64,000 nucleotides of DNA from Maribacter sp. 1_MG-2023 (GTDB lineage Bacteria; Bacteroidota; Bacteroidia; Flavobacteriales; Flavobacteriaceae): contig NZ_JAUOPN010000011.1 in the NCBI RefSeq assembly GCF_030547005.1, forward strand, positions 62,001 through 126,000, read 5' to 3'. Positions 26,673 through 36,037 of this stretch are shown piece after piece. Numbering within the stretch: position 1 is the stretch's first letter; each line of letters starts with the position of its first letter. The translations under genes were made by a program, and so were the position numbers. The notes beneath the pieces are model-generated. The model was not told where the DNA came from, made no database searches, and was given only the letters and a program-made list of their open reading frames with translations.

Positions 26673-27209
26673 TTACTTCTCAAAGAAACTAAAAACACTT
26701 CCTCCGTATTTTCTAGAGTTTTTATAATGTGGAAATTCAGCTAGGCTGGTACGGTTAGAATGTTCAATAATTAATACTCCGTCTTCTAGCAGAAGGTCAT
26801 TTTCAAAAACTAATTCTGGTAATTTCTCAAAATCAGTAAGGTCCATGTCATAGAAAGGATCTGCAAATATGATATCGAATTTTTCGGTATTTCTTTGTAG
26901 AAAGCTAAATACATCACTTTTTAAAGTGCGAATATTCATGTCTAGCATTTCAACTGTTTTGTCTATGAATTCTATGCAGCCAGAGTTGGCGTCAATTGCA
27001 AGTACATCATCAACACCTCTTGAAGAGAATTCGTAGCTAATATTGCCAGTACCTGCAAAAAGATCAAGAACTTTTAAGTCTGGAAAATAGTAACTATTGT
27101 TCAAAATATTGAACAAGCTCTCTTTGGCCATATCTTTTGTAGGCCTTACAGGTAGTTTTTTAGGGGCCATTAAGTGACGTCCTTTATGTTTTCCTGATAT
27201 GATGCGCAT
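26673..27209 (-). CDS. rsmD: RsmD family 16S rRNA (guanine-N2) methyltransferase
   Basis: 178 residues, the usual size. MRIISGKHKGRHLMAPKK..RPTKDMAKESLFNIL is the RsmD N-terminal signature; VLDLFAGTGNISYEF is the SAM motif I; the catalytic motif IV reads FADPFYDM where many homologues have DPPY. Expected to methylate G966 of 16S rRNA. Its start shares one base with the stop of the upstream DUF3822 gene (TAATG), so they are coupled. Confidence 0.93.
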   Translation of the reverse strand: MRIISGKHKGRHLMAPKKLPVRPTKDMAKESLFNILNNSYYFPDLKVLDLFAGTGNISYEFSSRGVDDVLAIDANSGCIEFIDKTVEMLDMNIRTLKSDVFSFLQRNTEKFDIIFADPFYDMDLTDFEKLPELVFENDLLLEDGVLIIEHSNRTSLAEFPHYKNSRKYGGSVFSFFEK

Positions 27210-28045
27210 TATATAGTATTAATAAGGGTGAAGTCTATAGAGCCTGTTGAGGTCTCTCCAAGTTTTAATAATTGAGCGGTCGATGGTTCAAAAATGCTAA
27301 TATTCTGAATATAATTATAGCAAAGTTGAAAAATTTCGTCATCTTCTTCTATACTTCCAAATAATTTTACGGTAACAGTTTTAGGGTCTAATTCTAATTG
27401 CTCAATTACAAATAGAAGATAATAGACAAAGTCTTCTTTTGTTTGGTATTTAAAACTATTATAGAGAAGTAGTTTACGTTGGTTTAGAACAGTAATATCT
27501 AATTGTTCTTTGTTGGCATGTACAAAACAAGTTATCTCTTGATTTTGTGTTTGGTTATTTAGTAAAGATTGCAGTAATACCGTGCCATTGTGCATAAAAT
27601 CGAACTCACCAAAAAGATCGTATATGTAATTGTTAATGTTTACATAAGGAACATAAACATTGACTAATTCATGATTCTCTACCTCGTCATAAGCTAAAAT
27701 ATCATTCGCCAGAACCTTAGTATTTAATTTAAGGTATTCATTTAAGTTATTGGGGTTGAATAAAGATTTAGGTACAAGTCCAAAAAGGGTGTTTCTATGA
27801 ATAGCAACAACTTCATCAAATTGCATATTTTCTATATCATGCTTTTGAAAAAGTTTTTCCAATTCATCTTTAGCGGTCATCGGATTTTTTTCATCGGAAA
27901 AATCCACTTTGTCAGAAATCAATAATTTTTGTGAAACAGTATCTGCTACACAAAAAGAAAGTCCATTCAAGCTAACCTGAATGGACAATTTCTTAAAATT
28001 TTTATCCGCTATATTAAAGCTACTATTTTTTTTCTTTTCTGTCAT
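27209..28045 (-). CDS. DUF3822 family protein
   Basis: 278 residues from the ATG at 28045; a frame extending to 28111 lies mostly inside the upstream gene and lacks homologous character. Recognised as DUF3822 by KLSIQVSLNGLSFCV, the VYVPYVNINNYIYD..GEFDFMHNGTVLLQ segment and NSFKYQTKEDFVYYLLF. The fold resembles the actin-like ATPases used in pilus assembly (PilM), but no clear ATP site can be shown. Conserved in Bacteroidota beside rsmD. Function unknown. Confidence 0.82.
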   Translation of the reverse strand: MTEKKKNSSFNIADKNFKKLSIQVSLNGLSFCVADTVSQKLLISDKVDFSDEKNPMTAKDELEKLFQKHDIENMQFDEVVAIHRNTLFGLVPKSLFNPNNLNEYLKLNTKVLANDILAYDEVENHELVNVYVPYVNINNYIYDLFGEFDFMHNGTVLLQSLLNNQTQNQEITCFVHANKEQLDITVLNQRKLLLYNSFKYQTKEDFVYYLLFVIEQLELDPKTVTVKLFGSIEEDDEIFQLCYNYIQNISIFEPSTAQLLKLGETSTGSIDFTLINTI

Positions 28046-28673
28046 ATATAGCAGGCCAGTTGCCGCTTGTGCTAACTTCATCCATAGAACCAACATATAT
28101 GGTAGGTCCATTTACTTCTTCTACACTTAACGATGCTTTCTCACGAGCTAATAAATCTTTTGGTTGATCATAAAGAACAACTTCCTTATCAACTTTGGCT
28201 TCGAAAACAGGAGCTTTATAACCACTCTTTTCTACAAACCCAGCTTTCATTGTGAATTTTTCACCATTTGCCGCTGTAGGTACATCCATTAAGCTTTTAT
28301 ATCTATTATCAGTTTTGAAAAGTGAATCTTTTACTGAAACGAAACCTAAAGTATCAATTATTTTAACCTCTTTAAGCATTTCAATTCCGTATGCATCATT
28401 CATCTCTAAGAAAGAAGAATCTCTTTGTTGCGTAATAACATAGTTGCCAGTGTCAATAAAACGAATAAGACTATTAAAGTCATTCGCATATTTACCGTTA
28501 ATGGTTTTGTAAGCGTCTTGAGAATTTTTAATATCTTTTAATTTGGCAACAACCTGAGAAAAACGTTCCTCTTTTACCTCTTTAAATTTAATTGGTCCAG
28601 TTATGGAGTTGTAGATAAAGTATCCTAAAGCGATACACCCAATCCAAAGTACAATTTGTATAATGGTCTTCAT
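28023..28673 (-). CDS. Membrane-anchored conserved protein of unknown function
   Basis: 216 residues: one N-terminal membrane helix (IIQIVLWIGCIALGYFIYN) and a charged extracytoplasmic domain with a type II pilin-like start to the domain (VVAKLKDIKNSQDAYKTINGKYANDF), similar to pseudopilin-like stalks. First gene of the operon leading to DUF3822 and rsmD, overlapping the former by 23 bp. I do not recognise a named family. Confidence 0.7.
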   Translation of the reverse strand: MKTIIQIVLWIGCIALGYFIYNSITGPIKFKEVKEERFSQVVAKLKDIKNSQDAYKTINGKYANDFNSLIRFIDTGNYVITQQRDSSFLEMNDAYGIEMLKEVKIIDTLGFVSVKDSLFKTDNRYKSLMDVPTAANGEKFTMKAGFVEKSGYKAPVFEAKVDKEVVLYDQPKDLLAREKASLSVEEVNGPTIYVGSMDEVSTSGNWPAIYDRKEKK

Positions 28674-28736
28674 TTCGTATGTGTTATTTTATTTAGTGGT
28701 CTTCACAAATCTACAATTTTTTTTTAATCGTAAAAG

Positions 28737-28766
28737 TTTTTAGGCTAAAAATCATCTTTATCTTTG
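28737..28766 (+). promoter_or_regulatory. Probable promoter of the RecD-like helicase, nearly leaderless
   Basis: TTTT (28737-28740), 18-bp spacer, TATCTTTG (28759-28766). The helicase ATG is only 8 bp after the -7 box, so the mRNA would be leaderless or close to it. Confidence 0.5.
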
Positions 28767-28773
28767 ATGGCAC

Positions 28774-30207
28774 ATGAAACCAACAACACCCGCATCATTC
28801 TATAGCATACTAGAATCTAAATTTCCACATACACCAACTGCCACACAATCAGTGGCTTTGCATAAATTAGCTGAGTTTACCCTTTCTACGGTCAAGGATG
28901 AAGTTTTTTTGTTAAAAGGTTACGCTGGTACGGGTAAAACTACTTTAATAGGCACTTTAGTCAACAGTTTATGGAAGGTTCAGAAGAAAGCAGTGCTAAT
29001 GGCACCGACCGGTAGAGCGGCAAAAGTGATGTCGAATTATTCAAAAACACAGGCGTTTACCATACACAGAAAAATATATTTTCCGAAGAAGCAAAGTGGT
29101 GGGGGAGTGCAGTTTGTTTTAGCGCCAAATAAACATAGAGATACTTTATTTATAGTCGATGAAGCGTCTATGATACCAGATACTGCTGCAGATTCTAAAT
29201 TATTCGAAAATGGTTCTTTATTGGATGATTTAATGATGTTCGTATACTCTGGGCACAAATGTAAGTTGTTATTAATAGGGGATACAGCGCAATTGCCACC
29301 GGTGCATTTAGTTTTGAGTCCCGCTTTAGATGGGGATAAACTTTCTTTGAACTATAATAAAGAAGTGGTTCATTTAGAGTTGAATGAAGTAGTAAGGCAA
29401 GCAGGTGATTCAGGAATATTAGCAAATGCAACTTTATTAAGAGAGCAATTACAAAGCGATTTTTTTGAAGATTTTAAATTTGATGTAGATCCGTTCACTG
29501 ATATAGTACGACTAATAGATGGTAACGAAATTCAAGAAGCAATCGATAGTTCATATTCAGAAAATGGCAAAGAAGAAACTGCATTTATAGTCCGCTCCAA
29601 TAAACGTGCAAATCTTTACAATCAAAATATTAGAGAGCGAATTTTATTTTTAGAGAATGATATTGCTGTAGGTGATTTTATGATGGTGGTGAAGAATAAC
29701 TACTATTGGTTAAAGCCAAGCACAGAGGCCGGTTTTATTGCAAACGGAGATATTATAGAGATTTTAGAAATATTTGATATCAAGGAAATTTTTACTTTTA
29801 AATTTGCCGAGGTTAAGGTGAAAATGGTCGATTACCCCAATATGCCACCTTTTGAAACCGTCTTATTGTTAGATACCATTACCGCAGAATCTCCATCCTT
29901 ATCTTATGAAGATGGTAATAGGTTATATCAAGAAGTCATGAAAGACTTCGCACACGAAAGTTCTAAGTACAAGAAGTTTTTAGGTGTAAAGAATAATAAA
30001 TATTTCAACGGTTTACAGGTCAAATTCTCATACGCAATAACCTGTCATAAATCTCAAGGGGGACAATGGAATACGGTTTTCATAGAGCAGCCCTATTTGC
30101 CCAATGGTATAGATAAAGAATACCTAAGATGGCTATATACTGCAGTTACCAGAGCAAAGAGCAAGTTGTATCTTATAGGTTTTAAAGATGATTTTTTTCT
30201 TGAATAA
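28774..30207 (+). CDS. ATP-dependent RecD-like DNA helicase
   Basis: 477 residues of superfamily 1 helicases. Walker A GYAGTGKTTLIGTL near residue 50, APTGRAAKVMS (motif Ia), FIVDEASMI (Walker B), LLIGDTAQLPPV (motif III), and the C-terminal UvrD_C_2-type motif YAITCHKSQGGQWNTV plus YTAVTRAKSKLYLIG. It is shorter than RecD2 and close to Dda/Pif1-like forms. Presumably acts in DNA repair or recombination. Divergent from the rsmD operon. Confidence 0.9.
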   Translation: MKPTTPASFYSILESKFPHTPTATQSVALHKLAEFTLSTVKDEVFLLKGYAGTGKTTLIGTLVNSLWKVQKKAVLMAPTGRAAKVMSNYSKTQAFTIHRKIYFPKKQSGGGVQFVLAPNKHRDTLFIVDEASMIPDTAADSKLFENGSLLDDLMMFVYSGHKCKLLLIGDTAQLPPVHLVLSPALDGDKLSLNYNKEVVHLELNEVVRQAGDSGILANATLLREQLQSDFFEDFKFDVDPFTDIVRLIDGNEIQEAIDSSYSENGKEETAFIVRSNKRANLYNQNIRERILFLENDIAVGDFMMVVKNNYYWLKPSTEAGFIANGDIIEILEIFDIKEIFTFKFAEVKVKMVDYPNMPPFETVLLLDTITAESPSLSYEDGNRLYQEVMKDFAHESSKYKKFLGVKNNKYFNGLQVKFSYAITCHKSQGGQWNTVFIEQPYLPNGIDKEYLRWLYTAVTRAKSKLYLIGFKDDFFLE

Positions 30208-30268
30208 GAAAAGGTTATTTTAGTAATTATTGATGTAGGAAAGAATGTTTTCTAATTTTAAATAGCAT

Positions 30269-30838
30269 ATGACAACAGATACAGTATTAAGTATATTTTT
30301 AGGAATAGGATTAGCAGCATCTGTAGGATTTAGAGTTTTTCTGCCCTTGTTTGCCCTAAGTCTGGCATCATATTTCGGAGTATGGGAACTTAATGATAAT
30401 TGGCAATGGATTGGAAGTTTAGTAGCTGTTCTAACACTAGGTGTTGCAACTTTATTAGAAATATTTGCCTATTTCATACCATGGTTCGATAATTTATTAG
30501 ATAGTATAGCAGTGCCTTTAGCGGCAATAGCAGGTACTGCGGTAATGGTCTCAACAGTAGCAGATTTAGACCCGGTAATAACTTGGTCGTTGGCAATAAT
30601 AGCCGGTGGCGGTACTGCCACTGCAATTAAAGGAGCAGGGGCCACAGGTCGTTTGGCATCTACTGCGACAACCGGTGGTTTGGCGAACCCATTGATAACC
30701 ACTGTAGAAACAGGTACAGCGGCAGTAGTATCAATAGCTTCAATATTTGCGCCTATCTTAGCAGCAGTTTTGGTTATTATAATTTTAGTGATAATCTTTA
30801 GGATATATAGAAGCTTACGACCAAAGGCAAAAACATAA
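30269..30838 (+). CDS. DUF4126 family membrane protein
   Basis: 189 residues with five or six hydrophobic segments and a glycine/alanine-rich centre (GGGTATAIKGAGATGRLASTA) characteristic of DUF4126; the N-terminal GIGLAASVGFRVFLPLFALSLAS is also typical. Integral inner-membrane protein of unknown function. kdsB begins 11 bp downstream. Confidence 0.85.
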   Translation: MTTDTVLSIFLGIGLAASVGFRVFLPLFALSLASYFGVWELNDNWQWIGSLVAVLTLGVATLLEIFAYFIPWFDNLLDSIAVPLAAIAGTAVMVSTVADLDPVITWSLAIIAGGGTATAIKGAGATGRLASTATTGGLANPLITTVETGTAAVVSIASIFAPILAAVLVIIILVIIFRIYRSLRPKAKT

Positions 30839-30849
30839 AATAAAAGTAG

Positions 30850-31578
30850 TTGAAGAAAATAGCAATGATTCCTGCCCGTTATGCGGCATCGAGATTTCCT
30901 GCAAAATTAATGCAAGATTTAGCTGGTAAACCGGTCATTTTAAGAACGTATCAAGCTGCGGTACATACCAAGTTATTTGATGAAGTATATGTAGTTACGG
31001 ATAGCGAAGTTATTTATAATACCATTATTAAAGAAGGTGGTTTGGCTATTTTGAGCCAAAAAGAACATGATTGTGGTAGTGATCGTATTGCAGAGGCCGT
31101 AATGCAGATGGATGTTGACATAATCGTAAACGTACAAGGTGATGAGCCTTTTACAGATAGAGAAAGCTTAGAAGGGGTGATGAAGGTTTTTGAAGATGAT
31201 ATTCACAAAGAAATTGATCTTGCCTCTTTAATGGTTAAAATTACTGATGAAGAAGAAATAAATAATCCTAATACTGTAAAGGTAATAGTAGATAACAGAG
31301 ATTTTGCTTTGTATTTTTCTAGATCACCGATTCCTTATCCAAGAGCAAAAAGTGAGCAAACCATATATTATAAGCATAAAGGTATTTATGCCTTTAGAAA
31401 AAGTGCTTTGATGGATTTTCAACGTTTACCAATGTTACAATTAGAAGCGACAGAGAAAATTGAAGCCATACGTTATTTAGAATATGGTAAGAAGATAAAA
31501 ATGGTAGAAACTAATGTTCAGGGTATAGAAATAGATACTCCAGAAGATTTAAAGAAAGCCCAAGCAGCATGGAAATAA
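30850..31578 (+). CDS. kdsB: 3-deoxy-manno-octulosonate cytidylyltransferase
   Basis: Activates Kdo (or the 8-amino form Kdo8N) to its CMP derivative for lipopolysaccharide core assembly. 242 residues; [32 protein letters not shown] and the C-terminal [10 protein letters not shown] are the family signatures. The start is TTG at 30850, as no in-frame ATG precedes the conserved [11 protein letters not shown] except an internal one. Overlaps the HAD gene by 10 bp. A KdnB-like gene two positions downstream suggests that the true substrate may be Kdo8N. Confidence 0.95.
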   Translation: MKKIAMIPARYAASRFPAKLMQDLAGKPVILRTYQAAVHTKLFDEVYVVTDSEVIYNTIIKEGGLAILSQKEHDCGSDRIAEAVMQMDVDIIVNVQGDEPFTDRESLEGVMKVFEDDIHKEIDLASLMVKITDEEEINNPNTVKVIVDNRDFALYFSRSPIPYPRAKSEQTIYYKHKGIYAFRKSALMDFQRLPMLQLEATEKIEAIRYLEYGKKIKMVETNVQGIEIDTPEDLKKAQAAWK

Positions 31579-32267
31579 ATTTTGACGAAATTAATGTAAT
31601 TGGCTTTGATGCAGACGATACATTATGGGTAAACGAAACCTATTTTAGAGATACCGAAGATAAATTTGCAGATCTTTTAGACAAGTATGAAACAAAAAAT
31701 AAAATAGATCAAGAACTCTTTAGAACAGAAATAAAGAATTTAGATTTATATGGTTATGGTATAAAAGGCTTTATGCTTTCTATGATTGAATGTGCTCTAG
31801 AACTTTCAAATAATGAAGTGTCAACAAAAACATTGGGAGCACTTTTAGATTTAGGAAAGGAAATGATCACCAAGCCTGTAGAATTATTGGACGGAGTAGA
31901 AGATGTTTTAAAGAGTTTGAAGGATAAATACCGATTAATTGTCTTGACTAAAGGAGATCTTTTAGATCAAGAGCGAAAGTTGGAACGATCGGGATTGTCA
32001 GAATATTTTCATCATGTAGAGGTGTTGAGTGATAAAAAGGAAAAGAATTATAGCGATCTTCTAGAGCATTTGCAAATAGAACCAAGTGAGTTTTTAATGA
32101 TAGGTAATTCTTTAAAATCAGACGTTTTGCCGCTAGTTGAAATAGGAGCGAGGGCAATACACGTACCATTTCATACCACGTGGGAACATGAAGAAGTGAA
32201 AGGACCGGTAGGGAATAAGGGATACATGACGATATCTACACTGACGGATATCTTGGAATATGTTTAA
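31569..32267 (+). CDS. HAD family hydrolase
   Basis: 232 residues of the haloacid dehalogenase superfamily: nucleophile motif FDADDTLW (Asp nucleophile and acid/base Asp), LTKG (motif II), conserved Lys and GNSLKSDV (motif IV). Predicted small-molecule phosphatase. It overlaps both neighbours (10 bp with kdsB, 1 bp with the alcohol dehydrogenase), so it could act on a Kdo-pathway phosphate; Kdo-8-phosphate phosphatase (KdsC) is normally shorter, so this is only a possibility. Confidence 0.85.
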   Translation: MEINFDEINVIGFDADDTLWVNETYFRDTEDKFADLLDKYETKNKIDQELFRTEIKNLDLYGYGIKGFMLSMIECALELSNNEVSTKTLGALLDLGKEMITKPVELLDGVEDVLKSLKDKYRLIVLTKGDLLDQERKLERSGLSEYFHHVEVLSDKKEKNYSDLLEHLQIEPSEFLMIGNSLKSDVLPLVEIGARAIHVPFHTTWEHEEVKGPVGNKGYMTISTLTDILEYV

Positions 32268-33400
32268 TGCAAATGGACGTGAATAAACAAATGACATTGA
32301 AGAAAATACCAACAAAAGCTTCAGAAGAGTTTAGAAATTTTCCAATGGTACCAAGAGTAGTCTATGGTAAAGGAAGTTTTAATACTCTAGGCGATATTTT
32401 AATGCCAAAAAGAAAACATTCAGAAGCACCAATGATTTATTTGGTAGATGATGTTTTTGAAAATACGGAGCTCATCAATAGAATTCCGAGTATTTTTTGT
32501 GATCAAATTATCTTGATTTCAGCCGAAGAAGAGCCAAAAACCGAACAAGTGGATGCTCTTGTGAAAATGATTCAAGAAAAATTTACTGAATTGCCATCTG
32601 GTATTATCGGTATTGGTGGTGGCACTTTATTAGATTTGGCAAAAGCAGTTGCAATAATGCTGACCAATAAAGGTAGCGCATCAGAATATCAAGGTTGGGA
32701 CTTGGTCAATAAACAATCAATATATCACGTTGGTATACCAACGATTAGTGGTACCGGGGCAGAGGTTTCTAGAACTACGGTATTAATGGGGCCAGAAAAA
32801 AAATTAGGTATAAATTCAGATTATACCACTTTCGATCAGGTATTATTAGATCCAGAATTAACATTGGGAGTGCTAAAAGAACAATGGTTCTATACAGGTA
32901 TGGATTGCTATATACATTGTATAGAATCTCTAAATGGAACTTTCTTAAATGCGTTCAGTCAGAGTTATGGCGAGAAATCGCTAGAACTTTGCAAAGAGGT
33001 TTTTTTAGAAGATATAGAAGAATCAGAAAGTAGAGAGAAGTTGATGATGGCATCTTGGCATGGTGGTATGAGTATTGCATATTCACAAGTTGGTGTTGCA
33101 CATGCTATGAGTTATGGTTTAGGATATGTTCTTGGTGTAAAGCACGGAATAGGCAATTGTCTTGTTTTTCAATATTTAGAAGAGTTTTATCCGGAAGGAG
33201 TAGCGGTGTTCAAAAAAATGCTTGAGAAACATAATATAGTATTACCAAAACAGGTATGCTCTAAATTGACAACAGCAGAAATGGATACTATGATTACTGT
33301 TGCTATGGGTATGGAACCTTTGTGGGAAAATGCATTAGGTGAACAATGGAAATCAATAATTACTCCGGTAAAGCTTAAGGCTATTTATCAAAAAATATAG
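32267..33400 (+). CDS. kdnB: KdnB-like Kdo 8-oxidase (iron alcohol dehydrogenase)
   Basis: 377 residues of the iron-containing alcohol dehydrogenase superfamily: GIGGGTLLDLAKAVAIM (NAD binding), PTISGTGAEVSRTTVL, and metal ligands in TGMDCYIHCIESL (Asp, His), VAHAMSYGLG and VKHGIGNCL (His). The GWDLVNKQ..YHVGIPT and LNAFSQSYGEKSLELC segments resemble KdnB of Shewanella, which oxidises C8 of Kdo before KdnA adds an amino group. Adjacent kdsB supports this. No kdnA aminotransferase is in the window, so the pathway assignment is partly inference. Confidence 0.78.
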   Translation: MQMDVNKQMTLKKIPTKASEEFRNFPMVPRVVYGKGSFNTLGDILMPKRKHSEAPMIYLVDDVFENTELINRIPSIFCDQIILISAEEEPKTEQVDALVKMIQEKFTELPSGIIGIGGGTLLDLAKAVAIMLTNKGSASEYQGWDLVNKQSIYHVGIPTISGTGAEVSRTTVLMGPEKKLGINSDYTTFDQVLLDPELTLGVLKEQWFYTGMDCYIHCIESLNGTFLNAFSQSYGEKSLELCKEVFLEDIEESESREKLMMASWHGGMSIAYSQVGVAHAMSYGLGYVLGVKHGIGNCLVFQYLEEFYPEGVAVFKKMLEKHNIVLPKQVCSKLTTAEMDTMITVAMGMEPLWENALGEQWKSIITPVKLKAIYQKI

Positions 33401-33458
33401 TTTATTTCATTTATTTAATCAGTAGGTTAGTTAATATCACAACCTACATCTTTGTCTT

Positions 33459-33986
33459 ATGCAGCAAATAGCAAAATTTATATATTTTAAAATTCTAGGA
33501 TGGAAACTCAATGGAGCCTTTCCTTCTCACTTAGATAAATTTGTGGCTATTGTAGTGCCGCATACCAGTTGGTGGGATTTTCTCTTGGGGTTGTTAATTC
33601 GTGCTGTTTGGCAAGAAGAAATAAACTTTGTAGGCAAAAAGAGTTTATTTAAAGCTCCTTTTGGTTGGTTTTTTCGTTGGACAGGTGGTGCACCTATAGA
33701 TCGTACAAAAACTAATGATACTGTAAAAGCAACGGCAGCCATATTCAGTGAACGAAAAAAGTTCAGACTGGCATTATCACCCGAAGGGACACGTAAAAAA
33801 GTGGAGAAATGGAAAACAGGTTTCTATTTTATAGCCAAAACAGCTAATGTACCCATAGTATTGGTAGCTTTTGACTACGGGAAAAAAGAAATAAAAGTCT
33901 CAGAACCATTAATGCCCACAGAAGATAAAGACGCTGATTTTAAAAAGTATCATGCTTTCTTTGAAGGAGTGGAGGGGAAGCATTGA
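33459..33986 (+). CDS. PlsC-type acyltransferase
   Basis: 175 residues. The acyltransferase catalytic motif HTSWWD (HX4D) near residue 35, the GGAPIDRTK block and SPEGTRKK are visible, placing it with 1-acyl-glycerol-3-phosphate acyltransferases. At 175 residues it is a minimal form without extra membrane segments. Its acceptor may be a glycerolipid or a flavobacterial aminolipid. 58 bp after kdnB, before a shared terminator. Confidence 0.85.
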   Translation: MQQIAKFIYFKILGWKLNGAFPSHLDKFVAIVVPHTSWWDFLLGLLIRAVWQEEINFVGKKSLFKAPFGWFFRWTGGAPIDRTKTNDTVKATAAIFSERKKFRLALSPEGTRKKVEKWKTGFYFIAKTANVPIVLVAFDYGKKEIKVSEPLMPTEDKDADFKKYHAFFEGVEGKH

Positions 33987-34038
33987 TTGAGTGAAATGTT
34001 AATTCAGCGACAATAGGTTTTATTAACCAGCCTAAAAC

Positions 34039-34072
34039 AAAAAAGGAGACCAATTTGGTCTCCTTTTTTTTT
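34039..34072. terminator. Bidirectional terminator between the acyltransferase and yebC
   Basis: Perfect inverted repeat AAAAGGAGACCAA / TTGGTCTCCTTTT followed by a nine-T run on plus and preceded by an A-run for minus. Confidence 0.9.
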
Positions 34073-34090
34073 ATAAAATTATATTGAAGT

Positions 34091-34801
34091 TTATTCCTCC
34101 ATAGAATGATATACATTCTGTACATCATCATCTTCTTCTAATTTTTCTAGAAGCTTTTCAACATCTGCGGCTTCTTCTTCGGTAAGCGCTTTCGTTACTT
34201 GAGGTATTCTTTCAAAACCTGATGATAATATTTCAACTTCACGGTTCTCTAATTCTTTTTGTAACGCACCAAAACTTTCAAAAGGTCCGTAAATTAATAT
34301 TCCGTCATCATCAATGAAAACCTCTTCAGCTCCAAAATCAATTAACTCTAATTCTATTTCTTCAGGGTCTAAGCCTTCAGCCGGAATTCTAAAATTACAA
34401 GTATGATCAAACATAAATTCAACGGATCCTGATGTACCCATATTGCCATTACATTTATTAAAATAACTTCTAACATTCGCAACCGTTCTAGTATTGTTGT
34501 CAGTTGCAGTTTCAACTAAAATAGCAATACCATGTGGCGCATAACCTTCAAAAAGGACTTCTTTATAATCGCCAAGACTTTTGTCACTTGCTCTTTTAAT
34601 AGCACGTTCTACATTGTCTTTCGGCATGTTGACCGACTTGGCATTTTGTATTACGGCTCTCAATCGCGAATTGGAATCAGGGTCTGGTCCGCCTTCTTTA
34701 ACGGCCATCACAATATCTTTGCCTATACGAGTAAAGGCTTTGGACATTGCTGACCATCTTTTCATTTTACGTGCTTTTCTAAATTCAAAAGCTCTTCCCA
34801 T
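34091..34801 (-). CDS. YebC/PmpR family protein
   Basis: 236 residues, full length. MGRAFEFRKARKMKRWSAMSKAFTRIGKDI and ERAIKRASDK..YKEVLFEGYAPHGIAILVET are typical, as are the acidic C-terminal half. The family includes transcriptional regulators and factors that help ribosomes at difficult sequences; which applies here cannot be told. A likely promoter sits just upstream, and the gene stands alone. Confidence 0.93.
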   Translation of the reverse strand: MGRAFEFRKARKMKRWSAMSKAFTRIGKDIVMAVKEGGPDPDSNSRLRAVIQNAKSVNMPKDNVERAIKRASDKSLGDYKEVLFEGYAPHGIAILVETATDNNTRTVANVRSYFNKCNGNMGTSGSVEFMFDHTCNFRIPAEGLDPEEIELELIDFGAEEVFIDDDGILIYGPFESFGALQKELENREVEILSSGFERIPQVTKALTEEEAADVEKLLEKLEEDDDVQNVYHSMEE

Positions 34802-34817
34802 GGTAAATTATTTTAAA

Positions 34818-34848
34818 CAAATGTACAAAAACAGGCATTGTTCAGAAA
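34818..34848 (-). promoter_or_regulatory. Probable promoter of yebC
   Basis: Minus strand: TTTC (one mismatch) 19 bp upstream of TACATTTG at 34818-34825. The start codon is 16 bp after the box, so the leader is short. Confidence 0.6.
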
Positions 34849-34901
34849 TCATTATATCGAATTTCCTTAATCACCTTTGTATCTATAATGAGTATCGATT
34901 A

Positions 34902-35201
34902 TTAAAATTCACTTTCTATAATATCTTCTATTGTTCTTGCTAGAACAAAATCTTTTTCGGTAACACCATTAGCATCATGCGTATTTAGACGAATATTTAC
35001 GGTATTGTAAACATTACTCCAATCGGGGTGATGACCTTGTGCTTCACATTCAAAGGCAATACGTGTCATTACAGAAAAGGCTTCTTTAAAATTTTTAAAT
35101 TCAAAGGTGGTTTCTATGGCTCCATCCACATGTTCCCATCCGTCAAGTTGACCCAAATAGTCCGCTATTTGCTGGTCAGTAAATTTTTCCATTTCTTTCA
35201 T
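34902..35201 (-). CDS. 4a-hydroxytetrahydrobiopterin dehydratase
   Basis: 99 residues. The pterin-4a-carbinolamine dehydratase signature is present: EAQGHHPDWSNVYNTV and RLNTHDANGVTEKDFVLA, with both HH and the THD histidines. Recycles the pterin cofactor after aromatic amino acid hydroxylation, so a phenylalanine hydroxylase is expected elsewhere. A second ATG three codons in is an alternative start. Stop of the upstream gene is 8 bp away. Confidence 0.93.
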   Translation of the reverse strand: MKEMEKFTDQQIADYLGQLDGWEHVDGAIETTFEFKNFKEAFSVMTRIAFECEAQGHHPDWSNVYNTVNIRLNTHDANGVTEKDFVLARTIEDIIESEF

Positions 35202-35209
35202 AATTACTA

Positions 35210-36037
35210 CTAATTTAAAACATGATGGTCAATAATATCTTGAAAAGTAAACTGTAAATTTTTTGGCAATTTATTGGTCTTTGGTAAAACAGCCAAATAC
35301 CTATCTTCATTAGTGGTATAAACTCTTTTTATAATAGGATTAAAATTACCTACACGTTCTAAAACTTCTTTAATAAAATCTTCATGATGTGTTAGATCAT
35401 TGCTTCCTAAATGGTAAATACCCGTTTTATCTCTATTGATAAGGTAATGAATTTGTTGCGTTAGCTTATCATCATTAGTGACATTTAATATTAGGTTTGG
35501 GAAGACTTCAACAGGTTCATTTGCTAAAATAGCCTTTTTCATATCCTTAACTCTAGGGGAACTATTGCCAAATACCATAGGCACTCTTAAGATTGCCATT
35601 TTGTCTTTTGGTAACCTTAGCAACATATTTTCAATCTTTATTTTTAATCTGCCATATACACTTTCAGATAAAGTCTTGTCCATTTCATAAGATGGGTATT
35701 TACTATAGGTATCAAAAACATTGGCAGATGATATAAAATAAATCTTACATTCTTCTTTTAAAATATATTCTGCAATATGGTCGTGGGCAATGACCAAGGC
35801 AGCAAAATTTCCTCTTAATGCTGAAACTATTACCTGTGGCTTAACAGCTTCTAATACCTCGACAATATCATCTTCCTCTAAATTATAATGTATAAATTGT
35901 TTATTAGATGAGAATGAGTTTGCGGCATGGCAATAGGTGCCATAGGTATCGAAATAATTACAAAGCTCTTTGTAAATCGAATTGCCTATGAATCCACTTC
36001 CGCCAAGAATTAATATTTTTTTAGTTTCTAATTTCAA
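35210..36037 (-). CDS. NAD-dependent sugar-nucleotide reductase/epimerase-like protein
   Basis: 275 residues of the short-chain dehydrogenase superfamily close to RmlD (dTDP-4-dehydrorhamnose reductase). GGSGFIGNSIYKEL is the NAD(P)-binding GxxGxxG motif; the catalytic Tyr/Lys pair is in VYGRLKIKIE. The substrate is unknown and no other nucleotide-sugar genes are adjacent. Its start overlaps the end of glsA by 4 bp (ATGA). Confidence 0.8.
   Translation of the reverse strand: MKLETKKILILGGSGFIGNSIYKELCNYFDTYGTYCHAANSFSSNKQFIHYNLEEDDIVEVLEAVKPQVIVSALRGNFAALVIAHDHIAEYILKEECKIYFISSANVFDTYSKYPSYEMDKTLSESVYGRLKIKIENMLLRLPKDKMAILRVPMVFGNSSPRVKDMKKAILANEPVEVFPNLILNVTNDDKLTQQIHYLINRDKTGIYHLGSNDLTHHEDFIKEVLERVGNFNPIIKRVYTTNEDRYLAVLPKTNKLPKNLQFTFQDIIDHHVLN

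Noticed and set aside
28046-28111. N-terminal extension of DUF3822
   Set aside because: The extension lies wholly inside the upstream gene and the ATG at 28045 fits the family.
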